Origin: Brevibacterium antiquum CNRZ 918
GTDB lineage: Bacteria; Actinomycetota; Actinomycetes; Actinomycetales; Brevibacteriaceae
Length of the DNA stretch: 64,000 bases
Assembly: GCF_900169145.1 (NCBI RefSeq)
Contig: NZ_FXZD01000002.1
Span: 310,001 to 374,000 of the forward strand
Reading direction: 5' to 3'
The position numbers were made by a program, and so were the translations under genes. The notes under the pieces were generated by a model that searched no databases, was not told the DNA's origin, and worked only from the letters and a program-made list of their open reading frames with translations. Positions 44,470 through 53,092 of the stretch are shown piece by piece (position 1 is the first letter of the stretch; the number at the start of each line of letters is the position of its first letter).

Positions 44470-45783
44470 ATGTCCGCGACGCAGGTACAACGGCCCGACA
44501 AGGGCATGAGCAAGACCACGAGCATGCAGAAGAAGGTGCTCGTCGGCGGGAGCATCGGCCAATTCGTCGAGTTCTACGACTTCACGCTCTACGGGCTCTC
44601 GGCGGTCATCCTCGCCGACTGTTTCTTCCCCGCTGGGGACAAGGTCACCGGACTGCTCGTCATCTTTGCGACCTTCGGCGTCGCCTTCGTCATGCGGCCC
44701 CTGGGCGGGCTCTTCTTCGGGGCCCTCGGCGACAAGGTCGGCCGACGCAAGACGCTGACGATCACGATCTTCCTCGTCGGCTGCTGCACCGCGCTCATCG
44801 GCATCCTTCCCGGCTTCGATCAGATCGGCTGGTTCGCTCCCATCCTGCTCATCCTCGCCCGCCTGGGTCAGGGATTCTCCGCTGGCGGCGAATCGGTCGG
44901 CGGCCCCTCCTTCGTCTACGAGCACGCTCCGGTCGGCAAGCGCGGGCTGTGGATCAACATCACCCTCGCTGCGACCGCACTGCCCTCGGTCTTCGCCGGC
45001 GGTCTCATCCTGCTGCTCTCGACCGTGATGAGCGATGCCTCGTTCGACTCCTGGGGCTGGCGGATCCCATTCCTTCTCGCCTTGCCTCTCTCAGCTGTGG
45101 GACTCTGGATCCGGTCGCGGACCGATGAGTCCGAACTGTTCAAGAAGACCGCCGCGGAACGCCCTAAGGAATTCAGCCCGATCCGGGAGTCCTTCCGGGA
45201 GAACTGGGTGGGGATGCTGCAGGTCTTCTTCGTCCTCGGCCTCACCGCGCTCGGCTTCTACATGCTCTCGGCCTACTTCGTCACCTACATCCAGACCACC
45301 GGTGACCTCACGCGTGAACAGTCGCTGCTGACCAACGCCATCGCGATGGCCAGCTACACGATCTTCCTGCCGATCGCCGGAGCCATGGGCGACAGGGTCG
45401 GCCGCAAACCGATGCTCATCGCTGGCGCCATCCTCCTGGCGGTCACGTCGATCCCGGCATTCGGGCTGGTCACCAGCGGCAACATGGGTCTGGCCTTCAT
45501 CGGGCAGACGATCTTCGTCATCTCCCTGTGCTGCTACGGCGGTGGTTGCTACACCTTCTTCTGCGAGCGCTTCTCCACGAAGACCCGCTTCACCTCGGCT
45601 GCGATCAGCTACAACATCTCTTACGCGATCCTCGGCGGGACCGCACCGTTCGTCGGCACCTGGCTCGTCGACGTCACCGGTGTGAACACAGCTCCTGGGT
45701 TCTACATGACCGCGGCCGCCGTCGTCGTCCTGGTGCTCATCTTCGTCACCCGCCTGCCCGAGACCCGTGGGCGTCTGGGATGA
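44470..45783 (+). CDS. MFS transporter, metabolite:H+ symporter (MHS) type
   Basis: 437 residues, 12 helices. MHS signatures: GGSIGQFVEFYDFTLYG at residues 27-43, FVMRPLGGLFFGALGDKVGRR with the loop 2-3 motif, and GFSAGGESVGGPSFVYEHAP. Related transporters import citrate, alpha-ketoglutarate, shikimate or betaine-type solutes. GGAG precedes the ATG. Gene order (LysR, MHS, M20 hydrolase, two amidases) suggests uptake of an amide, ureide or carbamoyl-amino-acid compound. Confidence 0.94.
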   Translation: MSATQVQRPDKGMSKTTSMQKKVLVGGSIGQFVEFYDFTLYGLSAVILADCFFPAGDKVTGLLVIFATFGVAFVMRPLGGLFFGALGDKVGRRKTLTITIFLVGCCTALIGILPGFDQIGWFAPILLILARLGQGFSAGGESVGGPSFVYEHAPVGKRGLWINITLAATALPSVFAGGLILLLSTVMSDASFDSWGWRIPFLLALPLSAVGLWIRSRTDESELFKKTAAERPKEFSPIRESFRENWVGMLQVFFVLGLTALGFYMLSAYFVTYIQTTGDLTREQSLLTNAIAMASYTIFLPIAGAMGDRVGRKPMLIAGAILLAVTSIPAFGLVTSGNMGLAFIGQTIFVISLCCYGGGCYTFFCERFSTKTRFTSAAISYNISYAILGGTAPFVGTWLVDVTGVNTAPGFYMTAAAVVVLVLIFVTRLPETRGRLG

Positions 45784-45807
45784 GGCTCGTCTTGCGGACA
45801 TCGCTAC

Positions 45808-45863
45808 CTCGGTCTGCGGACGAGAAGCCTGTCTGCAAACAGGCTTCTCGTCCGCAAAGCGAG
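45808..45863. repeat. Dispersed intergenic palindrome, family A, copy 3
   Basis: Two 25-nt arms at 45808-45832 and 45839-45863, complementary at 23 of 25 positions, with loop CTGCAA. The arms share the CTGCGGACGAG core with the other copies. It starts 25 bp after the MHS stop and could terminate that transcript. A run of CCAGCCTCAG-like repeats follows at 45873-45930. Confidence 0.8.
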
Positions 45864-45956
45864 TAGTCGACGCCTCACCAGCCTCAGCCCACCAGCCTCA
45901 GCTCACCAGCCCCAGCCCGCGCAGCCTCAGCCCGTAGCCACAGAAAGAGACGCACC

Positions 45957-47348
45957 ATGACCGCACCGACCGCCGCCCCCTCGAACGCGGCCCCCTCGAG
46001 CGACCACACCTTCCTCTCCGACTTCCACCACGTCGCCACCATCGGTGCGACGAACAATGACGGCGTCGACCGGCAGACACTGACGTCTGAGGACAAGCAG
46101 ACCCGTGATTGGATGCGCAGCTGGGCCGAAGGCAATGGCTTCGAGGTCCGCGTCGACGCCATCGGGAACATGTTCGCCTGCCTCGAATTCGTTCCCGACG
46201 CCCCCTACGTCCTCATCGGCTCACACCTGGACTCCCAGCCGCTGGGCGGTCGCTTCGACGGCGCCTACGGTGTCATCGCCGCGCTGTTCGCGGCCTTGCG
46301 GGTCAAGGAGAACGTCGCCGAATCCGGGCAGACTCCCCGGTTCAACCTCGCAGTGGTCAACTGGTTCAACGAGGAAGGTGGCCGCTTCGCACCCTCGATC
46401 ATGGGCAGTTCCGTCTACGCGGGCCTGTTCGATCTCGAGGAGATGCTCGCCGTGTGCGACCTGGAGGGAACCTCCGTCGCCGAGGCGCTCGCAGCCATCG
46501 GATACAACGGCGCAGACACCCCGCCTGAGGCGATCTCCTACGCGGAGATCCACATCGAACAGGGCCGCATCCTCGAACGCGAGTCCACCCATTTAGGCGT
46601 CGTCGAATCCAGCTGGTACACGCAGAAGCTCGACATCGATGTCCTCGGTGAACAGTCCCACACCGGAGCCACGGCGATGGCCGACCGCCACGACGCCCTG
46701 GTTGCCGGATCCAAGGTCGTCCTCGCCGTCCACGACATCACAGCCGAATTCGACGACGAAGCGCTCGTGTCCTCCGTCGGTCACCACGTCGTCGAACCGA
46801 ACTCGCCGATCGTCGTTCCTCGCCGCGTGCACATGGTCGCCGACCTGCGCTCCTCCGACCCAGCTGTCGTGATTGCGGCCCGCGACCTCCTGCGGAAGCA
46901 GATCGCCGACATCGCCCGCGCCCACGACATCACGATCAACGTCGAGGACTTCGATATACGCGAGAAGCGCTACTTTCCAGAGGCCGGGGTCGAACTGGCT
47001 GAGAAGACCGTGGCCAACGAGGGGCTGTCCATCCGCCGCCTCGAAACCATGGCCGGCCACGACTCTGTGGCGATGAACCATCGAGTCCCGGCCGTCATGA
47101 TGTTCGTGCCCAGCGTCGACGGCGTCTCCCATTGCGAGCGCGAATTCACCACCGACGAGGACATGGTCCGCGGCTTGGGCGTCCTCACCTCGGTGGCGAC
47201 CGAACTCGTGGGCGGTGAGCTCGGTGACGAGCGCGACGGTGAAGTGTGGGTCGGCAGATCCGTCGCCGAGGCGCGAGGAGCCTCGACCTCGCAGTCCTCC
47301 ACGTCGTCGTTCGCGTCATCGTCCGCGTCATCTCAGGTGAACGCATGA
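45957..47348 (+). CDS. M20-family amidohydrolase (N-carbamoyl-amino-acid hydrolase/allantoate type)
   Basis: 463 residues. Zinc-dependent M20/M28 peptidase fold of the beta-ureidopropionase/allantoate group: LIGSHLDSQPLGGRFDGAYG near residue 85, VVNWFNEEGGRFAPSIMGSS near 135 (metal and base residues), YAEIHIEQGRILE near 195, and AGHDSVAMNHRVPAVMMFVP near 360. It cleaves an N-carbamoyl or ureido amide. The last 25 residues are Ser/Thr-rich and dispensable-looking. Its stop overlaps the amidase start (ATGA). Confidence 0.9.
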   Translation: MTAPTAAPSNAAPSSDHTFLSDFHHVATIGATNNDGVDRQTLTSEDKQTRDWMRSWAEGNGFEVRVDAIGNMFACLEFVPDAPYVLIGSHLDSQPLGGRFDGAYGVIAALFAALRVKENVAESGQTPRFNLAVVNWFNEEGGRFAPSIMGSSVYAGLFDLEEMLAVCDLEGTSVAEALAAIGYNGADTPPEAISYAEIHIEQGRILERESTHLGVVESSWYTQKLDIDVLGEQSHTGATAMADRHDALVAGSKVVLAVHDITAEFDDEALVSSVGHHVVEPNSPIVVPRRVHMVADLRSSDPAVVIAARDLLRKQIADIARAHDITINVEDFDIREKRYFPEAGVELAEKTVANEGLSIRRLETMAGHDSVAMNHRVPAVMMFVPSVDGVSHCEREFTTDEDMVRGLGVLTSVATELVGGELGDERDGEVWVGRSVAEARGASTSQSSTSSFASSSASSQVNA

Positions 47349-48919
47349 GTTCCACATCCAATTCCGCGGGCACTGGCACCTTGGCTGGGTCAGCGTCGAA
47401 TGAAACCTGGGCCTTGACCGCCACCGAGGCGCTCGCGAAGTTCCGGTCGCAGGAACTTTCCCCGGTCGAGTACCTCAGCGCACTCATCGGCCGCATCACC
47501 ACCGAGGACGAACGCATCAACGCGGTCACGGAAGTCGTCGAGGAGGCGGTCACCTCGGCGAGGGAAGCGGAGCGCTTCTACGCAAACGCCACGACCGGTG
47601 ACCTCGCCGAGGCGCTCGCCTCACGGCCGCTGCTCGGACTGCCCGTGATCGCCAAAGAGAAGCACGCGATCGCCGGCCGCACACTCACCCAGGGCCTCGT
47701 CCACGAACGCGACACCGTGGCCGCGGCCGATGCCGCAATCATCGGCCGCATCAGAGGCGCCGGAGGATACATCCACGCGCGGGCGACGTCCCCGGAGTTC
47801 AGCTGCGCGACGGTCACACACTCGCCGATGTGGGGTGTGACCCGCAACCCGTGGAACACCGAGCTCTCCCCGGGAGGATCCTCGGGTGGCTCGGGCGCGG
47901 CCCTGGCCTCGGGCTTCGCACCTTTGGCGACGGCCTCGGACATCGCCGGATCGACGCGACTGCCCGCGGCATTCACCGGCACCGTGGGGTACAAGGCGCC
48001 CTATGGTCGGATCCCTGGTGTTCAGCCCTTGGCCGCCGACTGGTACCGCGGGGACGGGCCGATGGCACGCACAGTCGCGGACACTGCGCTGCTGGCCCGA
48101 GTCATGGTCGGCACCGACGCCAGCGACCACGCGACGATCGACTCCACCGGATTCCTTGACGGCTTCGACGCCTCCTTGGCTGAAGCGGTCGATGGTGTGA
48201 AGGGGAAGCGCATCGCCTTGTGTCTGCGGCTGGGGGACTTCCCTGTCGGGGAGGACATCATCGGCAACACCCGGGCGGTCGCCTCGGCGCTCGAAGCCGC
48301 CGGTGCGATCGTCGAGGAGATCGAACTGCCGTGGACGACTGAGCGGATCTTCGAGACGGCCTTCACCCATTTCGGGAACATTCTGGCACCGGCGATGCGG
48401 GCCGCGACCCGCGGCCACGAGGACACGCTGGCCGACTACACACTCCAACTGATGACAGACGCCGAGGCGGTCGCCGCCCGGCATACCCAGTACGAGGGAC
48501 TGAGGATGGAGGCGCAGATCCAGGCGGAGCTCGCGAGGGCAATGGACGGGTTCGATGTGCTCTTGGCACCCACCTCGGCGGTGGCGGGGCTCGAAGCCGA
48601 CGGCAACTATCTGGGTGGGATCACGATCGATGACAACGGGGTGGGGCGCGATGGCCTTGGCTCCGGCGCTGGACCGGGTTCGGCCGGCGGGACGGATACT
48701 GGGGGAGTGCACCTCGAGCACTACTGGCAGGGGCACATGACGATGCCGTTCAACATCTGCAATCGGGTGCCGATCGTCAACGTACCCTCCGGCATGGCTG
48801 ACTGCGGCATCCCGACAGGACTCCAGGTCATCGCGCATCCCTTCGACGACCGCAGCGCCTTCGACGTCGCGGCCGCAGTGGAGCAGCTGGTGCCGTGGAC
48901 AGGTCTGGCGCCGGGGTGA
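47345..48919 (+). CDS. Amidase (amidase-signature family), first copy
   Basis: 524 residues from ATG 47345, overlapping the M20 stop by 4 bp. The Ser-cisSer-Lys amidase fold is visible: VIAKEKHAIAG with the catalytic Lys, the core LSPGGSSGGSGAALASG with both serines, and SDIAGSTRLPAAFTGTVGYK. It hydrolyses a carboxamide. Middle gene of an M20-amidase-amidase operon whose natural substrate may be an amide or a ureido compound. Its stop region overlaps the next start (GTGA). Confidence 0.92.
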   Translation: MSSTSNSAGTGTLAGSASNETWALTATEALAKFRSQELSPVEYLSALIGRITTEDERINAVTEVVEEAVTSAREAERFYANATTGDLAEALASRPLLGLPVIAKEKHAIAGRTLTQGLVHERDTVAAADAAIIGRIRGAGGYIHARATSPEFSCATVTHSPMWGVTRNPWNTELSPGGSSGGSGAALASGFAPLATASDIAGSTRLPAAFTGTVGYKAPYGRIPGVQPLAADWYRGDGPMARTVADTALLARVMVGTDASDHATIDSTGFLDGFDASLAEAVDGVKGKRIALCLRLGDFPVGEDIIGNTRAVASALEAAGAIVEEIELPWTTERIFETAFTHFGNILAPAMRAATRGHEDTLADYTLQLMTDAEAVAARHTQYEGLRMEAQIQAELARAMDGFDVLLAPTSAVAGLEADGNYLGGITIDDNGVGRDGLGSGAGPGSAGGTDTGGVHLEHYWQGHMTMPFNICNRVPIVNVPSGMADCGIPTGLQVIAHPFDDRSAFDVAAAVEQLVPWTGLAPG

Positions 48920-50280
48920 ACTCAGCCGCGAGCCTCGAACAGACACTCGATGCCGTTGCCGGCACCGGGCGAGACCTCAATGCGGTCACCTCGGTGATGG
49001 AGCGTCGGGCACGCGCATTGGTGTTGACGTCCGCCGATCGTGCTGCTGCGGGCACACCGGCACGCAGCCTGGAAGGAATCCCCTTCGCGGTCAAGGACGT
49101 CATCGACGTGGCGGGAATACCGACGACGATGGGTTCGAAGGTCAGCAGCGGGCCGGATCCGAGCACCACTGCCCCGGTCGTGTACCTGTTGGAGCAGGCC
49201 GGAGCCATGCCTGTGGCGAAGACGAACTGTCAGGAGTACTCATACGGCATCCTCGGCGATGAGAGCGCCTTCGGTAGGGTCGTCAATCCGATCGACATGG
49301 CGTTGTGCACCGGGGGCTCGAGCTCCGGGTCAGCAGCGCTGGTCGCTGCCGGGGTGGTGCCGCTGGCCCTGGGCACGGACACCGCGGGCTCGGTGCGCGT
49401 GCCCGCAGTGTGTCAGGGCATCATCGGGTTCAAACCCTCGTTCGGCACAGTGCCTATCGAGGGGGTGTTCCCGCTGTCGCCGTCCTTTGACACGGTCGGG
49501 CTGCTGGCTCGGGACCTCTCGTTGCTGGCCTCAGCGTTTGCCGCGATCACGACCAACGGTCGAGGCTCCGCAGCTACCGGTCGAGGCTCCGCTGAAGAGG
49601 GACCTGGGCCAGAGGAAGTGCAGCCAACGGCAAAGGCCCGGTCAGGTTCGAATACGACGACGGTCGATCTCAGCCTCCTGGACTCAGCCGGTGATTCTGC
49701 GAACGGGGCGCGCAGGTGGACCAAGCAGCATCTCTCGGACTGTGCGGTCGCCTCGGCGAGATCTCGCGAACTGACGGAGATCTTCCACCGGTGCACCGAG
49801 ATCTACGACGTCGTGCGCCGGTACGAGGCCTTTGTGCTGCACAGCCAGCTAGCGGATACTCAGGGCGAGCTCTATCAGCCCGGAGTGTGGGCCAAGATCA
49901 TGTCGGGGCGGGCCATCACAGACGCCGAATACCACGAGCAGGTGGTGGCGTTGGAAGAACTCCGCGCCTCGGCGGCATCGATCTTCGACGATGTCGACTT
50001 CCTCATCACTCCGGCAATCGACTCAGACGTGATCCGCTGGGATGAGATCGGCCCGGATTCTGCCGCACGATTCATGCGTTACTCGATGCCGTTCAACGTA
50101 TTGGGGTGGCCGGCGGTGACGCTGCCGGTCGGAGCTGTGGCCAACCTGGCCGAGGCGCGAGAGACCCCCGAAACAGAAAATGCATCGACCCGAGCGGCGA
50201 AGCCCGAGTCGGTGCAGATCGTCGGCCCTCCGCACAGTGATGAGAGGCTGCTGGAGTTCGTGTCCGGTCTCTGTCCCTGA
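48916..50280 (+). CDS. Amidase (amidase-signature family), second copy
   Basis: 454 residues from GTG 48916, which overlaps the preceding stop; a GTG at 48895 is in frame but unnecessary. FAVKDVIDVAGIPTTMGSK carries the catalytic Lys and GGSSSGSAALVAAGVVPLALG the serines. The protein is shorter than the first amidase and clearly different in sequence. Around residues 215-260 lies a Gly/Ser-rich insert with a near-repeat (GRGSAATGRGSAEEG), coded by a GGTCGAGGCTCCGC direct repeat. Last gene of the operon. Confidence 0.92.
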   Translation: MNSAASLEQTLDAVAGTGRDLNAVTSVMERRARALVLTSADRAAAGTPARSLEGIPFAVKDVIDVAGIPTTMGSKVSSGPDPSTTAPVVYLLEQAGAMPVAKTNCQEYSYGILGDESAFGRVVNPIDMALCTGGSSSGSAALVAAGVVPLALGTDTAGSVRVPAVCQGIIGFKPSFGTVPIEGVFPLSPSFDTVGLLARDLSLLASAFAAITTNGRGSAATGRGSAEEGPGPEEVQPTAKARSGSNTTTVDLSLLDSAGDSANGARRWTKQHLSDCAVASARSRELTEIFHRCTEIYDVVRRYEAFVLHSQLADTQGELYQPGVWAKIMSGRAITDAEYHEQVVALEELRASAASIFDDVDFLITPAIDSDVIRWDEIGPDSAARFMRYSMPFNVLGWPAVTLPVGAVANLAEARETPETENASTRAAKPESVQIVGPPHSDERLLEFVSGLCP

Positions 50281-50656
50281 CGGCAGACGTTGCGGCCGAC
50301 TCGACTACGTGGACTCCGAAGTCTTTGGTGTTGCTGCGATGGTCATCGACTATCTGGTCATCGCGCGTGTGGACGCTGCGCGACAGTCTTCCGTCAGTGG
50401 GATAGAACCGTCCTCACCCGCCGAGGCTGACCGACGTCTGCCGATGATGTCAGCGTCCGTGGAGCACACATCTCGTCGCCGTTGCGCTCCATGCACAGTT
50501 GAAGTCAGGGTGGGCAGGTTTAAACCTGCCCACCCTGACTTCAACTGTACATCGATGGAACTGAGTTCATTTCGCAGTGCTTCGCAGCGGTGCGGATCCG
50601 GGTGCGCATCGGGTTTCCGCTTTACGCACGCAGCGCCCCGCCTGCGCGCTTGAGCC
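50281..50656. other. Gene-free gap between convergent amidase and permease genes
   Basis: 376 bp. No frame here has a ribosome site or family resemblance. The notable content is the 54-bp palindrome listed separately; the rest appears featureless. Confidence 0.5.
50495..50548. terminator. 54-bp perfect palindrome between convergent genes
   Basis: The left half begins ACAGTTGAAGTCAGGG and the right half ends CCCTGACTTCAACTGT; all 27 pairs are complementary around TTTAAA with no spacer. Convergent position suggests a bidirectional terminator. There is no T-tract, so a protein site or recent palindrome formation are alternatives. Confidence 0.55.
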
Positions 50657-52081
50657 TCAGCGCCGCTGTGCGTCGAGCGCCTCGACGTCGGGGTAGATAG
50701 TCTCGCTCGGGGCAACACTGCGGTTGCGGACGAGGAAGTAGTAGAGGAGGAAGGTGACGGCGATGCCGACGATCCACGAGACGTCGGCCCCGCCCAGCTT
50801 CTCGACCATCGGCCCGGTGTAGAAGGACTGAGCAAGGAATGGAATCTGAACCACGACGCCGATGCCGTAGGAGGCGAGGGCGCGCCAGTTCCACCTGCCG
50901 TACCGACCATCGAGCTTGTAGAAGGCAGGAATGTCGAAACGGTCCTTGGAGATCAGGTAGTAGTCGGTGAGGTTGATGATGCTCCACGGTGTGAACACCA
51001 TGAGCAGGGCGAGGACGAAGTTCTTGAAGTTCGCGAGGAAGTCTGAGGACGCCACCAGCGCGACGAGCACCGTCAACGTCACGATGCCGATGACGAAGAC
51101 CGCCCGCGTCCAACGGCGAATATTCGTCTTCTCACCGAAGGTTGTGAGAATGGTCAGCGTGCACATGAAGGCACCGTAGGCATTGAGCGTGTTGACGGTG
51201 AGCTTGCCCAACAGGATGACGATGAAGATGAGGAAGGCGAAGATGCCTCCGCCGACGATCTCGCCGACGAAGCCGACCTGGTTCTCGACGAAGGAGTTTC
51301 CGGTCTCCGTCATCGCGGCGGCACCGATGAGCGCACCCAGGGTCATCGACCACTGCGAACCGACGACGGAGCCGCCGAATGTGAACCAGAAGGTCTTCGA
51401 CGACGGAGTCGACCTGGGCAGGTAGCGCGAGTAGTCAGCGACGTAGGGGCCGTAGGTCAGCTGCCAGCCCACTGACAGGGCGATCGCGGACAGGAATGCG
51501 GGGAAGGCGAAGGACGAGCCGGAGATGAGTCCGGGAACATCGATCTTCGTGAAGACGCAGTAGGTGATGAACAGGAAGCCCAGCAGACCGGTCACCGAGG
51601 AGATGCGGCCGAGCACGTGAATGTATTTGTACCCCAGCAGTGCGACTGCCGCTGTCAGTGCACCGAAGATGACGATCCCCACTGCTGGAGTATCGACACC
51701 GATGATGAGGTTGACGGCCTGACCGGACAGCACAGCACCGGTCGAGGCGAAGCCGATGTACATGAGCACGACGAGCACCAGCGGAATGATCGCTCCGATG
51801 ATGCCGAACTGCGCTCGGGAGGAGATCATCTGCGGCAGGCCCAACTGTGGGCCCTGGGCCGAGTGCAGTGCCATGACGATGCCGCCGATGATGTTGCCGA
51901 TGATGGCCCATAGAGCATCGGCGCCGAAGACGACGGCGAGAGCCCCATCGACGATCGCAGTGATCTGGGTGTTGGCGCCGAACCACAGCGTGAACTGGGA
52001 ACGAGGGGTGCCGTGTCGTTCGTTGTCGGGCACCATCTCGATGGATCGTTTTTCGATCCCCGAACTGGACGATCTCGCCAT
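50657..52081 (-). CDS. NCS1-family permease (cytosine/purine type)
   Basis: 474 residues from ATG 52081, with AAAGGAG 7 nt upstream. About 12 helices of the LeuT fold; NCS1 marks include FTLWFGANTQITAIVDGALA, then AQGPQLGLPQMISSRAQFG and the SVGWQLTYGPYVADYSRYLP segment. NCS1 carriers import cytosine, purines, hydantoin, allantoin and similar heterocycles. The palindromic motif found before hutU and hutI also lies 82-95 bp upstream of this start. That points to an imidazole-type substrate such as urocanate or histidine, rather than cytosine. Convergent with the amidase operon. Confidence 0.93.
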   Translation of the reverse strand: MARSSSSGIEKRSIEMVPDNERHGTPRSQFTLWFGANTQITAIVDGALAVVFGADALWAIIGNIIGGIVMALHSAQGPQLGLPQMISSRAQFGIIGAIIPLVLVVLMYIGFASTGAVLSGQAVNLIIGVDTPAVGIVIFGALTAAVALLGYKYIHVLGRISSVTGLLGFLFITYCVFTKIDVPGLISGSSFAFPAFLSAIALSVGWQLTYGPYVADYSRYLPRSTPSSKTFWFTFGGSVVGSQWSMTLGALIGAAAMTETGNSFVENQVGFVGEIVGGGIFAFLIFIVILLGKLTVNTLNAYGAFMCTLTILTTFGEKTNIRRWTRAVFVIGIVTLTVLVALVASSDFLANFKNFVLALLMVFTPWSIINLTDYYLISKDRFDIPAFYKLDGRYGRWNWRALASYGIGVVVQIPFLAQSFYTGPMVEKLGGADVSWIVGIAVTFLLYYFLVRNRSVAPSETIYPDVEALDAQRR

Positions 52082-52162
52082 GGGTTTCTCCTTTGAAAGT
52101 TGAATCAGTGACAGTGTGGCGCCATCGCACAACTCGTTTCGAGGTTCAGATCACACGTTTCG

Positions 52163-52176
52163 TCCGATATTTCGGA
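52163..52176. promoter_or_regulatory. Hut-type operator copy upstream of NCS1 permease
   Basis: TCCGATATTTCGGA; read on the minus strand it is identical to the 14-bp core TCCGAAATATCGGA of the hutU and hutI sites. It lies in the permease promoter region. Confidence 0.7.
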
Positions 52177-52283
52177 AATGTTGGGTAGGCGGTGCTTGGG
52201 TGACTCAGCGCCGAGGCTGCTCGCCGTGATCGCGCACGCGGGCCCTGCCTCGGCGTCTGGTTGCTCACTTTGCGTGCAAGGAC

Positions 52284-52343
52284 GACTCGGTCTGCAAACG
52301 AGAGGCCTGTCTGCAGACGTGCCTCTCGTTCGCAGACCGAGTC
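52284..52343. repeat. Dispersed intergenic palindrome, family A, copy 4
   Basis: Two 23-nt arms at 52284-52306 and 52321-52343, complementary at 22 of 23 positions. The first begins GACTCGGTCTGCAAACGAG. Its right edge supplies two bases of the stop codon (52342-52344) of the truncated CoA-transferase gene that follows. Confidence 0.85.
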
Positions 52344-52845
52344 ATGGCGGGGCGTTGGTGGGGGAGCCGTCGGGGAATCCGGTGGCCGACATGAGGCCGC
52401 TCAGCGCCTGGATGACGGTGTCGTAGGCGGGTCGCTTCGCCTGAGTGCCGGTCTGTCCGAAGCCGGAGATCGAGGCGTAGACGACGTCCGGCTTGATCGC
52501 TTTCAGGTCCTCGTAGGACAGGCCGAGTTTCGCAGCGACCCCGGGCCGGAAGTTCTCGACGACGACATCGCAGGTGCGGATGAAGTCGAGCAGCTGTGCG
52601 TGCGCACTGGGGTCCTTGAGGTCGGCCTCGATCGAGAGCTTGCCACGATTGAGCGAGGTGAAATAGGTCGATCCGGTATCCGTGAAGGGACCCAGATGCC
52701 GGGAGTCGTCACCATGGCCGGGCATCTCGATCTTGTACACTTCGGCGCCCTGATCGGAAAGCATGGCCGTGGCATAGGGTCCGGCGAGGACGCGCGAGAA
52801 GTCGGCGACCCTGACCCCGTTGAGAAGTTGCTTCGTTGCAGTCAT
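52342..52845 (-). pseudogene. 3'-truncated CaiB/BaiF CoA transferase
   Basis: 167 codons from ATG 52845 matching the N-terminal 40 percent of family III CoA transferases: [58 protein letters not shown] and QALSGLMSATGFPDGSP. The family is normally near 400 residues. The sequence stops just before the region with the catalytic Asp, exactly at the edge of a family-A palindrome, so the product cannot be active. It is divergent from hutU and shares its promoter region with the hut operators. Confidence 0.85.
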
Positions 52846-52901
52846 GAGGTCAATCCTCGAGGCGGGTCTGCCCGAAGACAACGGTGTTCCGATGAGATTC
52901 G

Positions 52902-52941
52902 TCCGATATGTCGGATGGTCAATTGTCCGAAATATCGGACA
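52902..52941. promoter_or_regulatory. Two hut-type operators upstream of hutU
   Basis: TCCGATATGTCGGA (52902-52915, one mismatch to the core) and the 18-bp perfect palindrome TGTCCGAAATATCGGACA (52924-52941), 22 bp apart (about two helical turns). They lie between the truncated CoA-transferase start and hutU. Tandem spacing suggests cooperative binding, probably by the IclR regulator at 61881. Confidence 0.8.
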
Positions 52942-53092
52942 GAACTTGATTCAAAACACTTTCACATTTCTCTTCACGCGTCAGAATGGATCGTGTAGTC
53001 AGAGAAGACAGCGCAGGGGCCGATGGTCTCGCGCCACGATCGATCTCCATGGACGATTCTGCTCCATCGGACACGACGACAAGGAGAGCCGT

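Noticed and set aside
43918..44925. 335-codon open frame on the minus strand
   Set aside because: It lies antisense to the LysR and MHS genes, has no family pattern or ribosome site, and its composition is that of a GC-rich shadow frame.
47621..48946. 441-codon open frame antisense to the first amidase
   Set aside because: Shadow of the amidase coding strand; Arg/Gly/Val-rich with no recognisable domain.
52342..52881. Small functional CoA transferase next to hutU
   Set aside because: At 167 residues it lacks the region with the catalytic Asp and ends at a repeat, so it is a truncated gene.
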